The notes: a model not told the origin generated them from the sequence alone. A stretch of 64,000 nucleotides of DNA from Chitinophagaceae bacterium (GCA_020403425.1 JADBXR010000008.1:186001-250000); one strand, 5' to 3'. Counted from the first letter of the stretch, positions 24,093-34,221 are shown. Program-made: numbers and translations.

Positions 24093-25106
24093 ATGAAGAA
24101 ACGTTTGTTATTTGCGATACAATACCTGTTTTTCCTGGGTCTGGGGGTATTCCTGGTATGGTGGAGCCTGCACCAGATACCGGACGATAAATGGGGCGAG
24201 TTCAAACGTTCGCTCGAAACGGCCAATTACTGGCTGATGCTGCCGGTATTCCTGATCCTTTCCCTGAGCCACCTGTTGCGAGCATTACGCTGGCGCATCC
24301 TGATGATGCCCATGGGTTACAGACCCTCACTTTCCAACACCTTCTTCGCCGTGATGATCGGTTACCTGGCCAACCTGGCGGTACCCCGGCTGGGAGAAGT
24401 GCTGAAATGCACCATCCTTGCCAAATATGAAAAGGTACCCGCCGAAAAACTGGTAGGCACCATCGTGGCGGAAAGAGTCGTGGATGTGATCAGCCTGGGA
24501 CTGGTATTCCTGCTGGCACTGTTCAGCCAGTTTGAAGTGGTAGGCGAATTTGCTCATCAACTGTTCAGTCAATTATTCGAGAACCGGAGCGGCAGCCTGT
24601 CGCTGGTAAAATTGGGGATCGTTGCAGCGGTCGTGATCGTGTTGACGATCGCTATCAGGATCTGGTTCGACCAGTTCTCGCATCTGAGGATCGTGATGGT
24701 GACAAAAAAAATATTACTGGGTATCTGGGAAGGACTGAACAGCATCCGTAACCTGCAGCAGAAAAGATACTTTCTATTATATAGTGCCGCCATATGGCTG
24801 CTCTATATTGTGGGCACCTGGGTAGGCTTACTGGCAACGGATGGCACTTCGCACCTCGGTCTGCGCGCCGCCACCTCCGGATTGGCATTTGCCAGCATTG
24901 GCATGATCGTGACACCTGGCGGTATTGGGGCCTATGCCTATTTTCTGGCCAAAGTACTGGAGAAGAACGATATCCCTTTCGAGATCGGTTTTGCCAATGG
25001 CACCCTGCAATGGTTCGCACAATTCATCATCGTGGTACTGGTAGGCTCCGTTTGCCTGGTACTGCTGCCTTATTACAACAAAAAGAAGAAACATGAGAGC
25101 CGTTAG
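24093..25106 (+). CDS. Lysylphosphatidylglycerol synthase-type transmembrane protein
   Basis: A 337-residue protein with about eight hydrophobic helices. It matches the LPG_synthase_TM (UPF0104) family, with ALRWRILMMPMGYRPS in the second loop, GYLANLAVPRLGEVLKC and VAERVVDVISLG. Some members flip aminoacylated or other lipids across the membrane; the soluble aminoacyltransferase domain of MprF is absent here. Its end overlaps rfaE2 by 14 nt, so the two are probably translationally coupled and may act in the cell envelope. Confidence 0.87.
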   Translation: MKKRLLFAIQYLFFLGLGVFLVWWSLHQIPDDKWGEFKRSLETANYWLMLPVFLILSLSHLLRALRWRILMMPMGYRPSLSNTFFAVMIGYLANLAVPRLGEVLKCTILAKYEKVPAEKLVGTIVAERVVDVISLGLVFLLALFSQFEVVGEFAHQLFSQLFENRSGSLSLVKLGIVAAVVIVLTIAIRIWFDQFSHLRIVMVTKKILLGIWEGLNSIRNLQQKRYFLLYSAAIWLLYIVGTWVGLLATDGTSHLGLRAATSGLAFASIGMIVTPGGIGAYAYFLAKVLEKNDIPFEIGFANGTLQWFAQFIIVVLVGSVCLVLLPYYNKKKKHESR

Positions 25107-25590
25107 CGCCATCGGAAAAAAGATATTCACCTTACCACAGTTACAGGCACAGATCGCCAGCTGGCGGGTAACCCATAAGACCATCGCTTTTACCAATGGC
25201 TGTTTCGATATCCTGCACGAAGGGCATATTGCCTCTCTCTCCCAGGCCGCTTCGGAAGCCGATTACCTGGTGGTGGGCGTGAACAGCGATAACAGCACAA
25301 AAAGACTCAAAGGTCCTGACAGGCCTGTCAATAATGAACACAGTCGCGCCCTTATGCTGGCCAGCCTCAGCATTGTAGATGCCGTAGTGATCTTTGAAGA
25401 AGATACCCCTTTACAACTGATCACGGCGATCCTGCCCGATGTACTGGTGAAAGGCGGCGATTATACCCTTGAGCAGATCGTGGGGGCCAAAGAGGTCATG
25501 GCCAATGGCGGGCGGGTGGTGATCAACCCCATCCTTCCAGGTTTTTCCACAACCAGCATCATCCAGCAGATCAAAGCCTCTTTCTCCTGA
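25093..25590 (+). CDS. rfaE2: D-glycero-beta-D-manno-heptose 1-phosphate adenylyltransferase
   Basis: A 165-residue cytidylyltransferase-fold enzyme, equal to the C-terminal half of HldE. It activates heptose 1-phosphate to ADP-heptose for the lipopolysaccharide core. FTNGCFDILHEGHIASL contains the HxGH-type motif, and KGGDYTLEQIVGA and GFSTTSIIQQI are characteristic. It overlaps the preceding flippase-like gene by 14 nt. The kinase domain (RfaE1) is not in the window. Confidence 0.93.
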   Translation: MRAVSAIGKKIFTLPQLQAQIASWRVTHKTIAFTNGCFDILHEGHIASLSQAASEADYLVVGVNSDNSTKRLKGPDRPVNNEHSRALMLASLSIVDAVVIFEEDTPLQLITAILPDVLVKGGDYTLEQIVGAKEVMANGGRVVINPILPGFSTTSIIQQIKASFS

Positions 25591-25664
25591 ATCCAGGCCG
25601 ACATATTCACCAGTAAGACACCTGTTTATCAATAAACTTAACATTACTGAAAAACCGCATTTCT

Positions 25665-25672
25665 TATATTTG
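25665..25672 (+). promoter_or_regulatory. -7 box upstream of ppk1
   Basis: TATATTTG fits the Bacteroidota -7 consensus exactly, 91 nt before the ppk1 ATG. No clear -33 element is seen 20 nt upstream, so this is tentative. Confidence 0.4.
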
Positions 25673-25763
25673 GGATGAGGGCCTACGGGTGTATACCTAT
25701 TCATGAATGTCCGGTTTACCGGGCCGTTCATAAGCAAACGATTGTCAAAATCCCTCTCTTCGC

Positions 25764-27857
25764 ATGGCAAAAAAATTACTCATTCAGAGAGATATCAGCT
25801 GGTTAAGTTTCAATGCAAGGGTTTTACAGGAAGCCAATGACCCCACCGTTCCCCTGAAAGAACGGATCCGCTTCCTGGGTATCTTTTCCAACAATATGGA
25901 CGAATTCTTCCGGGTACGGGTAGCCACCCTGAAACGCATGCTCGAATTCAGCGAAAAACGCAAAAAACTGAACATGCACATGGAAGAAGATCCACAGCAG
26001 ATCCTCGACCAGATACAGACCATCGTATTGCAGCAGCAGAACGAGTTTAACCGGATATGGACAGGGATCCAGAAAGAACTGAAAAAAGAGAAAATACAAC
26101 TGGTAACCGAAAAACAACTGACACGCGAGCAACAAAGTTTTGTCAAAAAATACTTTGATGAAGAGGTCCGTTCCAACATCATTCCCCTGATGATCGAGAG
26201 CCTTCCGCAACTACCCTACCTGCGCGATAAAAGTATTTATCTCGGGGTGGTGATGCGTAAAAAGAACTCGGCCTATCACCAGAAATATGCACTGATAGAG
26301 GTACCTGCCAAAGCAGTAGGCAGATTCATACAGCTGCCATCCAAGACCAACGAGAAACACATCATCTTACTGGAGGACGTGATCCGTTTTAACCTGCCGG
26401 TGATCTTTTCTTATTTCGGCTACGATCATTTTGAATCACATATTTTCAAAGTGACCAAAGATGCCGAGATCGATCTTGACAATGATGTGAGCACCAGTTT
26501 TGTGGAGAAGATCGAAAAAGGAGTTAAGAACCGACGCAAAGGAAAACCGGTCCGTTTCGTATACGATAAGGAAATGGACGCGGGTTTGCTCGAATACCTG
26601 ATACGCAGGCTAAGCCTGAATCATAAAAGCAATATCATACCTGGTGGCCGAATCCATAATTTCAGGCATTTCATGGATTTCCCGGATGTGTTCCGAACCA
26701 AGAACCCGCGCCGTGCCGCTTTTACGCACCCTGCTTTACAAAGTTCAATGCGTGTGACCGATGTGATCGTGAAGAAAGATGTGATGCTGCATTTCCCTTA
26801 CCATTCCTTCAATGCGATCATCGATCTGCTTCGCGAAGCAGCGATGGACCCGGATGTCACTTCGATCAAGATCACCGCATACCGGCTGGCATCCAATTCA
26901 AAAGTGATCAATGCCCTGATCAACGCTGCCCGTAATGGCAAGGAAGTGGTGGTCATGCTGGAACTGAAGGCCCGGTTCGATGAGGAGGCCAACCTGGAAT
27001 GGAAAAAGATCCTGGAAGAAGAAGGTGTAACTGTATTGTTGGGCGTACCCAGGATGAAGATCCATGCAAAACTCTGCATCATCAAAAAAAGAAAAGGCAA
27101 CAAGACCATCCAGTATGGTTTTGTGAGCACAGGCAACCTGAATGAGAAGACCGCCACGGTGTACGGAGACCATTGTCTGCTTACCGCCAACCGGAATGTG
27201 ATGGCTGATATCAACCGCATTTTCCATTACCTCGAAAACTGGAAGACCGGGATCCAACACCTGCGGATGTGTAAAACCTTACTGGTATGCCCGATCCAAA
27301 TGCGGCAGAACCTCTTGGCACTGGTTGACAAAGAGATCAAAAATGCCAAAGCCGGGAAAGAGGCCGGCATCATCCTGAAAGTGAACTCTCTGAGTGATGC
27401 CGCCCTGATAGCCAAACTGGGTGAAGCCGCCAGGGCGGGTGTGTCGATCCGGGTGGTGGTAAGGGGTATCTACTGCATGATGCGGGAGCCTAAGAAAGAA
27501 AAAGGAGAAGTCACTGCTATCAGCATTGTGGATGAATACCTGGAGCATGCCCGTGTGATGATCTTCCACAACCTGGGAAAAGAAAAGATCTATATATCCA
27601 GCGCAGACTGGATGGTTCGCAACCTTGACCACCGCGTGGAAGCCGCTGTGCCGGTAACCGACCCTGCCATTTGCGAAGAATTGAAGGAGATTATCCACAT
27701 TCAATTAAGAGATAACGTAAAAGCGAGGATCCTCGACAATGATTTAAGCAACAACTATGTACCTTCCGCAGGTAAAAAACAGGTACGTTCCCAGATCGAA
27801 ACTTACCATTATCTGCACAAGAAAAACATAGTGAACAGTGAGGTTAGCAGCCATTGA
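25764..27857 (+). CDS. ppk1: Polyphosphate kinase 1
   Basis: A 697-residue enzyme (normal length) that polymerises the gamma-phosphate of ATP into polyphosphate. The N-terminal domain has RDISWLSFNARVLQEA and FFRVRVATLKR. The catalytic phospholipase D-like halves contain HFPYHSF, TAYRLASNSKVINALI, VPRMKIHAKLCIIKK (the active histidine region) and YISSADWMVRNLDHRVE. Its end overlaps ppx by 20 nt, coupling synthesis and breakdown of polyphosphate. Confidence 0.97.
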   Translation: MAKKLLIQRDISWLSFNARVLQEANDPTVPLKERIRFLGIFSNNMDEFFRVRVATLKRMLEFSEKRKKLNMHMEEDPQQILDQIQTIVLQQQNEFNRIWTGIQKELKKEKIQLVTEKQLTREQQSFVKKYFDEEVRSNIIPLMIESLPQLPYLRDKSIYLGVVMRKKNSAYHQKYALIEVPAKAVGRFIQLPSKTNEKHIILLEDVIRFNLPVIFSYFGYDHFESHIFKVTKDAEIDLDNDVSTSFVEKIEKGVKNRRKGKPVRFVYDKEMDAGLLEYLIRRLSLNHKSNIIPGGRIHNFRHFMDFPDVFRTKNPRRAAFTHPALQSSMRVTDVIVKKDVMLHFPYHSFNAIIDLLREAAMDPDVTSIKITAYRLASNSKVINALINAARNGKEVVVMLELKARFDEEANLEWKKILEEEGVTVLLGVPRMKIHAKLCIIKKRKGNKTIQYGFVSTGNLNEKTATVYGDHCLLTANRNVMADINRIFHYLENWKTGIQHLRMCKTLLVCPIQMRQNLLALVDKEIKNAKAGKEAGIILKVNSLSDAALIAKLGEAARAGVSIRVVVRGIYCMMREPKKEKGEVTAISIVDEYLEHARVMIFHNLGKEKIYISSADWMVRNLDHRVEAAVPVTDPAICEELKEIIHIQLRDNVKARILDNDLSNNYVPSAGKKQVRSQIETYHYLHKKNIVNSEVSSH

Positions 27858-28734
27858 TATTGGAAGTAACGCCGCAAGGCTATTGATCACAGAAGTTAGT
27901 CAGGACCGTGAGGGCAATCCCCTTTTTAATAAACTGAACCTGGTACGTGTGCCCCTGCGCCTGGGTTTTGATGTATTTGAAAAAGGCGAGATCTCCAAGG
28001 AAAAAAGGGGGATGATCCTGCAGACGATGAAAGCCTATGGTCACCTCATCAATGCCTACAACGTAAAGAATGTGATCGCCTGCGCCACCAGCGCCATGCG
28101 CGATGCCAGCAACAGTGCCGATATCATCCGTAAAGTGAAACTGGAGACGGGACTGGAGATCGAGATCATCAGCGGCGATCTGGAAGCTTCCATCATCTAC
28201 GAGAACCATGTGGCCGAACATATGGATACGGAACACAGTTACCTTTACATCGATGTGGGCGGCGGCAGTACCGAACTCACTTTCTTCGCCGACGGCAAAC
28301 TGGTCTTCAAACAATCGTTCAATATCGGCACCATCCGCATGCTGAAGGATATGGTAGACGACAGCAAGTGGAACGAGATGAAAGAAGCCATCAAAAACAA
28401 AACAAAAGGATACAAGCAGATCACCGCCATCGGAACCGGGGGCAATATCAACAAAGTGTTCTCACTCAGTAAGAAAAAGGATGGCAAACCTTTGAACATT
28501 GAATTGCTGAAAGATTATTACAAGGAGATCGCCAGTTTTTCGCTGGAGGACAGGATCAATATTTACAAACTGCGCGAAGACCGTGCCGATGTGATAGTAC
28601 CTGCATTACAGATCTACATCAATGTGATGCGCTGGGCCGATGCAGAGGAGATCTACGTACCCAAGATCGGCCTTGCCGATGGTTTGATACAACACCTGTA
28701 TTACGAACTTGCTGCCAAAGGCATCACTTCCTGA
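27838..28734 (+). CDS. ppx: Exopolyphosphatase (Ppx/GppA family)
   Basis: A 298-residue ASKHA-fold phosphatase that removes terminal phosphate from polyphosphate, or (p)ppGpp phosphate in GppA. AAIDIGSNAARLLI is the first phosphate loop and YIDVGGGSTELTFF the second. CATSAMRDASN and GTGGNINKV also match. It lacks the C-terminal HD-like domain of E. coli Ppx, as is usual in short forms. The start is GTG at 27838-27840, inside the ppk1 gene. Confidence 0.93.
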   Translation: MRLAAIDIGSNAARLLITEVSQDREGNPLFNKLNLVRVPLRLGFDVFEKGEISKEKRGMILQTMKAYGHLINAYNVKNVIACATSAMRDASNSADIIRKVKLETGLEIEIISGDLEASIIYENHVAEHMDTEHSYLYIDVGGGSTELTFFADGKLVFKQSFNIGTIRMLKDMVDDSKWNEMKEAIKNKTKGYKQITAIGTGGNINKVFSLSKKKDGKPLNIELLKDYYKEIASFSLEDRINIYKLREDRADVIVPALQIYINVMRWADAEEIYVPKIGLADGLIQHLYYELAAKGITS

Positions 28735-28870
28735 TAGACAGACGAGGGCTGAACCTCTCTGAATTATTCCGGAATCGGCTGATTCTTCCTAATTTTAGCA
28801 CTGCATATGGGATCCATGTTCATAGCAAGACCATATATGCAACCGCTTACATCCTATAAAGCCATTATAC

Positions 28871-29686
28871 ATGTCCAGCCACAAGGAAATCAAGAAAGTC
28901 ACCACCCATACCTTACTGCAATTGAAAACGCAGGGCAGTCCCATTTCCATGATCACCGCCTACGATTATTCTTTTGCTCGGTTATTCGACACTGCTGGCG
29001 TTGATGCGATACTGGTGGGCGATAGTGCCAGTAATGTCATGGCAGGACACGAGACCACCCTTCCCATCACGCTCGACCAGATGATCTATCATGCACAATG
29101 CGTGGTGCGCGGCGTACACCGTTCACTGGTGGTAGTAGACCTACCGTTTGGCTCCTACCAGTCCAACCCTGATATCGCCGTTGCTTCCTCTATCCGCATC
29201 ATGAAAGAGACCGGCGGACACGCTATCAAACTGGAAGGTGGAGAGGAAGTGATCGACAGTATCCGACGCATCGTATCTGCCGGCATACCGGTAATGGGTC
29301 ACCTGGGATTGACCCCACAATCGATCTATAAATTCGGGACGTATACGGTCAGGGCAAAAGAAGAAGCGGAAGCAGAAAAACTGAAACGCGATGCGCTCTT
29401 GCTCCAGGAAGCGGGTTGTTTTGCTCTGGCACTGGAAAAGATACCTGCACAACTGGCCGGAACAGTGAGCCGGAGCCTGAATATTCCAACAATCGGCATC
29501 GGAGCAGGACCGGAATGCGATGGACAGGTATTGGTGATGCATGACATGCTGGGCATCAATAATGAATTCAAGCCCCGTTTTCTTCGCCAATATCTGGACC
29601 TGGAAAATCAGGTCACTTCAGCAGTGCAGACGTATATCCGGGACGTAAAAAGCCGGAATTTCCCCAACCAGCAGGAATCTTACTGA
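28871..29686 (+). CDS. panB: 3-methyl-2-oxobutanoate hydroxymethyltransferase
   Basis: A 271-residue TIM-barrel enzyme that adds a hydroxymethyl group from methylene-tetrahydrofolate to alpha-ketoisovalerate, giving ketopantoate. It has [36 protein letters not shown] (metal-binding), [24 protein letters not shown] and [15 protein letters not shown]. It starts a new unit 136 nt after ppx and shares the pantothenate pathway with panC. Confidence 0.97.
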   Translation: MSSHKEIKKVTTHTLLQLKTQGSPISMITAYDYSFARLFDTAGVDAILVGDSASNVMAGHETTLPITLDQMIYHAQCVVRGVHRSLVVVDLPFGSYQSNPDIAVASSIRIMKETGGHAIKLEGGEEVIDSIRRIVSAGIPVMGHLGLTPQSIYKFGTYTVRAKEEAEAEKLKRDALLLQEAGCFALALEKIPAQLAGTVSRSLNIPTIGIGAGPECDGQVLVMHDMLGINNEFKPRFLRQYLDLENQVTSAVQTYIRDVKSRNFPNQQESY

Positions 29687-29832
29687 GTTTTTCACCGATA
29701 AGACCCTTATTTTCACCCATATTGTTTCATGGATGATACCTGTCTGAATAGATTTGGTAACAAAGCTGGTCTCAAAGCCGGATAAAAATGACAGCAGGAT
29801 CTCATCAACCATGTGTTTAAAACAATAGCCGT

Positions 29833-30930
29833 ATGCCCTTCAACAACAATAAAAAAATAGTAACACTGATAGCACACAGTGCGGCTTGGCTTTGCTTTTT
29901 TACACTCCCCTATCTCGTATTCTTTCCCCGGCTGCGTGATTTCAGTATGAGCAACCACCAGCTGGCAGCCATCATCTGCAATAATGTCTTCCTGGTACTG
30001 TTCTACTACCTGAACACCCTGTTATTGATCCCACGTTTCCTGGTGAAGGAAAAATGGTTCCTGTATATTTTATCCATCATTGTTTGCCTGGTTGTATTCC
30101 TGTATGCTCCCAAACAGATCGCACTTCTGATTGCAGAGCCAGAGCCCTTTAATCCCAACAACCGTGAGTTCATCCGAAATCCTGCCTTCAAAGGTAAACC
30201 CAGGTTCACGGGATACATGCGCAGGCAAAGACCCGTGGCCGACCCCTACAATACTGTATTGTTCCTGTTGATATTCACGGTTGGGACCTGCATTTCGGTG
30301 ATACAACGCTGGCTGCAGACCGAACAGAACCGGAAAGAAACCGAGAATGAAAAACTGAACACAGAACTATCGTTCCTGAAATCGCAGGTGAATCCGCATT
30401 TCTTCTTCAATACCCTGAACAATATTTATTCGCTGGCGGTGGTGCGGAGCGAGAAAACTGCCCCTGCCGTAATGAAACTCTCTTCCATCATGCGCTACAT
30501 ACTGACAGAGACCCAGCGTGACCTGGTTCCCCTACAGAACGAAGTGGATTTCACGAATAACTTCATCGATCTGCAGAAAGTAAGGCTCACCGATAAAGTG
30601 ACCCTGGATTTCTCCACCGAAGGATCTGTAGACAACCTGCTGGTGGCGCCGCTGTTGTTCATCCCATTTGTGGAAAATGCCTTTAAATACGGAGTAAGTA
30701 CCAAGGAAGCCTCCACCATCAGCATCAAGATCAGGACAGAGGGAAATACCATCCATTTTTCGGCGGTGAATTATATCGTACCTTCAGAGAACAATCTGAC
30801 CGAAAATACGGGCATAGGTATCAATAACGTAAAAAGGAGACTGGAGCTGATGTATCCCGGCAAACACAAACTCTCCAGTTTTGAGAAAGACAACTACTAT
30901 CATGTTTACCTGGAAATAGAGACGCAATGA
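29833..30930 (+). CDS. LytS-type sensor histidine kinase
   Basis: A 365-residue membrane kinase. Four probable membrane helices occupy about residues 12-35, 48-68, 75-97 and 136-156. The cytoplasmic His_kinase domain has LKSQVNPHFFFNTLNNIYSL with the phosphoacceptor histidine, and the ATP-binding region contains VENAFKYG and GIGINNVKRRLE. It has no recognised sensory domain beyond the membrane part. Its stop overlaps the start of the LytTR regulator by 4 nt, so the two form a two-component system. Confidence 0.93.
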   Translation: MPFNNNKKIVTLIAHSAAWLCFFTLPYLVFFPRLRDFSMSNHQLAAIICNNVFLVLFYYLNTLLLIPRFLVKEKWFLYILSIIVCLVVFLYAPKQIALLIAEPEPFNPNNREFIRNPAFKGKPRFTGYMRRQRPVADPYNTVLFLLIFTVGTCISVIQRWLQTEQNRKETENEKLNTELSFLKSQVNPHFFFNTLNNIYSLAVVRSEKTAPAVMKLSSIMRYILTETQRDLVPLQNEVDFTNNFIDLQKVRLTDKVTLDFSTEGSVDNLLVAPLLFIPFVENAFKYGVSTKEASTISIKIRTEGNTIHFSAVNYIVPSENNLTENTGIGINNVKRRLELMYPGKHKLSSFEKDNYYHVYLEIETQ

Positions 30931-31625
30931 TACACTGCATAGCCATAGACGACGAGCCCCTCGCACTGCAACTCATAAATGAGTACTGCAGTAAAATATC
31001 ATTTCTGAAGCTGGAAAAGACCTTTACCAATACGGATGAAGCCAAAGCATACCTGCAGCAACAAAAGGTAGACCTGTTGTTCCTTGACATACAGATGCCT
31101 GATATCAACGGCATGCAGTTCTACAAATCACTGGCAGAAAAACCACCGGTTATCTTCACCACGGCATACAAGGATTTTGCGGCGGAGGGATTTAACGTGG
31201 ATGCAGTGGATTATCTGCTGAAACCTTTTGAGTACGACCGTTTCCTGAAAGCCTGTTACAAAGCCAAGGAATACCTCGAATTCCTGAGCACGCAGGAGAT
31301 GCAGCTCAACTCCATCTTCGTGAAAGTGAATTACGAGATCATGAAGATCAACCTGAAGGACATTGAGTTGATCGAAGCCCTGGACGATTATATCAAGATC
31401 TATATCAAACCCAACCCGGTACTTACCCTGATGACACTCAAAAGTATCCAGGAAAAACTGCCTCCACGTGATTTCGTAAGGGTACACCGGTCATTTATCG
31501 TACCACTGGCCAAGATCGAGAAATTTAGCAAGACCAAACTCTGGACAGCCGGAAAAGAGATACCGATCGGCAGCAGCTACAGCCAGGTATATGATCAATT
31601 GTTAACAATTTCGAAAACAAGATAA
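30927..31625 (+). CDS. LytTR-family response regulator
   Basis: A 232-residue protein with an N-terminal receiver (IAIDDEPLALQLINEYC, phosphoacceptor Asp in LLFLDIQMPDINGM, then TTAYKDFAAEGF and the lysine of YLLKPF) and a C-terminal LytTR DNA-binding domain (from about residue 128, with FVRVHRSFIVPLAKIEKF). It works with the kinase encoded just upstream, overlapping it by ATGA. Its targets are unknown. Confidence 0.95.
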   Translation: MIHCIAIDDEPLALQLINEYCSKISFLKLEKTFTNTDEAKAYLQQQKVDLLFLDIQMPDINGMQFYKSLAEKPPVIFTTAYKDFAAEGFNVDAVDYLLKPFEYDRFLKACYKAKEYLEFLSTQEMQLNSIFVKVNYEIMKINLKDIELIEALDDYIKIYIKPNPVLTLMTLKSIQEKLPPRDFVRVHRSFIVPLAKIEKFSKTKLWTAGKEIPIGSSYSQVYDQLLTISKTR

Positions 31626-31897
31626 TTCCCCGATTCTGTTGGCATGCTCGCCTAATAATGGGCAACAATGTTCCAACAGTAAAATACATTTGTATCGATC
31701 ATTTTTCATAAATGTTTCATGCAAGGTTTTGATGAGAGGTACCAGCGGTTGTTCTCAACAGGTGGTACCTTTTTTTATTTCTGCCTTTCGGTCTGTACTG
31801 ACCATCAGATCACCAACGCCGCTTACTAACGGATCTACCAACACAACCTTAACCCGATATTCTTGGGCGATATCGGTAATGACGGTACTTTTGTTAC

Positions 31898-33421
31898 ATG
31901 GAATTCCTCAAACAACTCGGTATAACTGCAGAAAACGCCGGCACTTCAAGCGGCACACAATGGATCAATAGTAAAGGCGCAACTATCGATTCTTTCTCGC
32001 CTGTTGACGGGGGCAAGATCGGTTCCGTTACCGAAACGGATGCAGCGGCCTACGAAGCCTTGATCGGTAAAGCACAGGAAGCTTTTTCCGTGTGGCGAAT
32101 GTGGCCGGCACCCAAACGCGGCGAGATCGTTCGCCAGGTGGGCGATGCCCTTCGTACCCATAAGGAAGCGCTGGGTAAACTGGTCAGTTATGAAATGGGG
32201 AAAAGCCTGCAGGAGGGATATGGAGAAGTACAGGAGATGATCGATATATGCGATTTTGCCGTAGGCCTTTCGCGCCAGTTGTATGGCTTGACCATGCACA
32301 GCGAGCGACCCGCGCACCGGATGTACGAACAATGGCATCCGCTGGGTATCGTGGGGATCATTTCCGCATTCAATTTCCCGGTTGCTGTGTGGAGCTGGAA
32401 TGCTGCATTGGCATGGGTATGCGGCAATGTGACCATCTGGAAGCCCAGCGAAAAAACACCTTTATGCGGTATCGCCGTGCAAAAGATCGTAGCAGAGGTA
32501 TTTGCAAAGAACCAGGTACCTGAAGGCGTGAACGGACTGGTACAAGGCGGCAGAGAAGTGGGCGAATGGATCAGCAAAGACACACGCATTCCATTGGTTT
32601 CCGCTACCGGATCTACCCGCATGGGTAAGGCACTGAGTGCCACGGTAGCAGCCAGGCTGGGAAAAAGCATCCTGGAACTGGGTGGAAACAATGCCATCAT
32701 CATTTCAAAAGATGCCGACCTGGACATGGCACTCATCGGCTCAGTATTCGGTGCCGTAGGTACGGCAGGACAACGCTGTACCACTACCAGGAGACTCATT
32801 ATCCATGAATCGGTATATGAGACCTTCAAACAGAAATTGATCAAAGCTTATGGCCAGTTGCGCATAGGCGATCCGCTGGATACACACAACCATGTAGGGC
32901 CACTAATCGACACCGATGCAGTGAACATGTACCTAAGTGCCATCAAACAATGTAAAGAGCAAGGTGGACATTTTATCGTGGAAGGCGGCGTACTGGAAGG
33001 CAAAGGATATGAAAGCGGCTGTTACGTAAAACCCTGCATAGCCGAAGCGAAAAATGAAATGGCGATCGTACAGCATGAAACTTTTGCACCGATCCTTTAC
33101 CTGATGCCTTATAGCACCCTGGAAGAAGCCATCGCTTTACAGAATGGTGTTCCGCAAGGCCTCTCCTCTTCCATCATGACCCTGAATATGCGCGAAGCAG
33201 AAAGGTTCCTGTCGCATGCCGGAAGCGACTGCGGTATTGCCAACGTGAACATAGGCACGAGCGGTGCTGAGATCGGTGGTGCATTTGGCGGAGAAAAAGA
33301 GACCGGTGGTGGCCGCGAAAGTGGCAGCGATGCATGGAAAGCCTATATGCGCCGGCAGACCAATACCATCAACTGGAGCGATAAACTTCCGTTGGCACAG
33401 GGTATTGTGTTTGATCTGTAG
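31898..33421 (+). CDS. Aldehyde dehydrogenase, ALDH7 / aminoadipate-semialdehyde dehydrogenase type
   Basis: A 507-residue NAD(P)-dependent dehydrogenase. FNFPVAVWSWNAALAW lines the coenzyme site, ELGGNNAIII has the general base, and GTAGQRCTTTRRLIIHES carries the nucleophilic cysteine. GRESGSDAWKAYMRRQT near the C-terminus is typical of the ALDH7 group, which oxidises alpha-aminoadipate semialdehyde in lysine breakdown. It is preceded by a 272-nt spacer in which I see no gene. Confidence 0.9.
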   Translation: MEFLKQLGITAENAGTSSGTQWINSKGATIDSFSPVDGGKIGSVTETDAAAYEALIGKAQEAFSVWRMWPAPKRGEIVRQVGDALRTHKEALGKLVSYEMGKSLQEGYGEVQEMIDICDFAVGLSRQLYGLTMHSERPAHRMYEQWHPLGIVGIISAFNFPVAVWSWNAALAWVCGNVTIWKPSEKTPLCGIAVQKIVAEVFAKNQVPEGVNGLVQGGREVGEWISKDTRIPLVSATGSTRMGKALSATVAARLGKSILELGGNNAIIISKDADLDMALIGSVFGAVGTAGQRCTTTRRLIIHESVYETFKQKLIKAYGQLRIGDPLDTHNHVGPLIDTDAVNMYLSAIKQCKEQGGHFIVEGGVLEGKGYESGCYVKPCIAEAKNEMAIVQHETFAPILYLMPYSTLEEAIALQNGVPQGLSSSIMTLNMREAERFLSHAGSDCGIANVNIGTSGAEIGGAFGGEKETGGGRESGSDAWKAYMRRQTNTINWSDKLPLAQGIVFDL

Positions 33422-33472
33422 TTTTCCGGCAGCAGCATCGCATTTCTCGGAGTAGATCTTAAAACCAACGAT

Positions 33473-33673
33473 ATGTTATTGGCGATCCTATTCCCTTTCC
33501 TGTCATTTTTCTTCAGGGGAAAGATATTCACGGCCATAATCTGCCTGATACTGCAACTGACCCTGTTAGGATGGTTGCCCGCTGCTTTGTGGGCAGTCAT
33601 GTCATTACAGAATGCCCGCGCAGAAAAAAGGAACCGAAAACTGATCAAAGCGATCAGGGAAAGCCGGGGTTGA
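33473..33673 (+). CDS. YqaE/Pmp3 family small membrane protein
   Basis: A 66-residue protein with two hydrophobic helices (about 2-14 with SFFFRG, and 17-43) followed by a basic tail. The pattern LLAILFPFLSFFFRGK and LQLTLLGWLPAALWAV fits the Pmp3/YqaE proteolipid family, which is linked to membrane potential and stress in other organisms. It lies 51 nt after the dehydrogenase on the same strand and is convergent with the next gene. Confidence 0.82.
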   Translation: MLLAILFPFLSFFFRGKIFTAIICLILQLTLLGWLPAALWAVMSLQNARAEKRNRKLIKAIRESRG

Positions 33674-33681
33674 GGCTTTCT

Positions 33682-34011
33682 CTACTCAAACACGAAATAC
33701 AGGCCAACAAAAATGATCCCGATGGCCACAGAGGTCAGTCCATACAGTATCCAGTTATACAATTCAGGAACAGGGTTCACCAGGGTAAGTACACAGCTCA
33801 CAAAACCCAGGAAAGCGCCGATGCCCATATACAGGAAACCTGCGGTCTGTCTTCTGGCATGAACCAGCTTCCGGTAGGTTGCCAGTCGTTCCTGTATAAA
33901 TTCGGGATCAAGGCCCGACTGCATGAGTTCGTCCTGAACAGACTCAACCGATCGTTTATCGGCAAGCCATTGCTGCACAAAGTCAGCACTTATTGCGGAG
34001 GTATACGGCAT
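33682..34011 (-). CDS. Hypothetical membrane protein
   Basis: A 109-residue protein with a soluble N-terminal half (ADFVQQWLADKRSVESVQDEL, helical and acidic) and two membrane helices (about 59-77 and 86-106). I do not recognise a family. It is convergent with the YqaE-like gene, with 8 nt between them. Confidence 0.7.
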   Translation of the reverse strand: MPYTSAISADFVQQWLADKRSVESVQDELMQSGLDPEFIQERLATYRKLVHARRQTAGFLYMGIGAFLGFVSCVLTLVNPVPELYNWILYGLTSVAIGIIFVGLYFVFE

Positions 34012-34062
34012 AGCAATCGTTTATCGGGTAAGGAATGTTTCCTTCCTGGCAAAATCGTTAAC

Positions 34063-34221
34063 TCAATATAAGGAGTTTACCGAATTCCACACCACTGTCT
34101 CCGCAAAATTTGGTCTCCACCAGTCAGGCTTCACTTGTTTTAGGGGCTTTGGGTCGGGGCTTGCTGCAGATCTCTTCCAAATACCGCCTGCTGCCCTGCT
34201 CAAAGAATCAATAAACTCCAT
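34063..34221 (-). CDS. Possible 52-residue small protein
   Basis: An ORF in the 281-nt gap upstream of the DUF885-like gene, on the opposite strand. It starts MEFIDSLSRAAGGIWKRS and ends in a tryptophan-rich WWRPNFAETVVWNSVN. No motif or hydrophobic helix is seen. It is supported only by position and composition. Confidence 0.3.
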   Translation of the reverse strand: MEFIDSLSRAAGGIWKRSAASPDPKPLKQVKPDWWRPNFAETVVWNSVNSLY

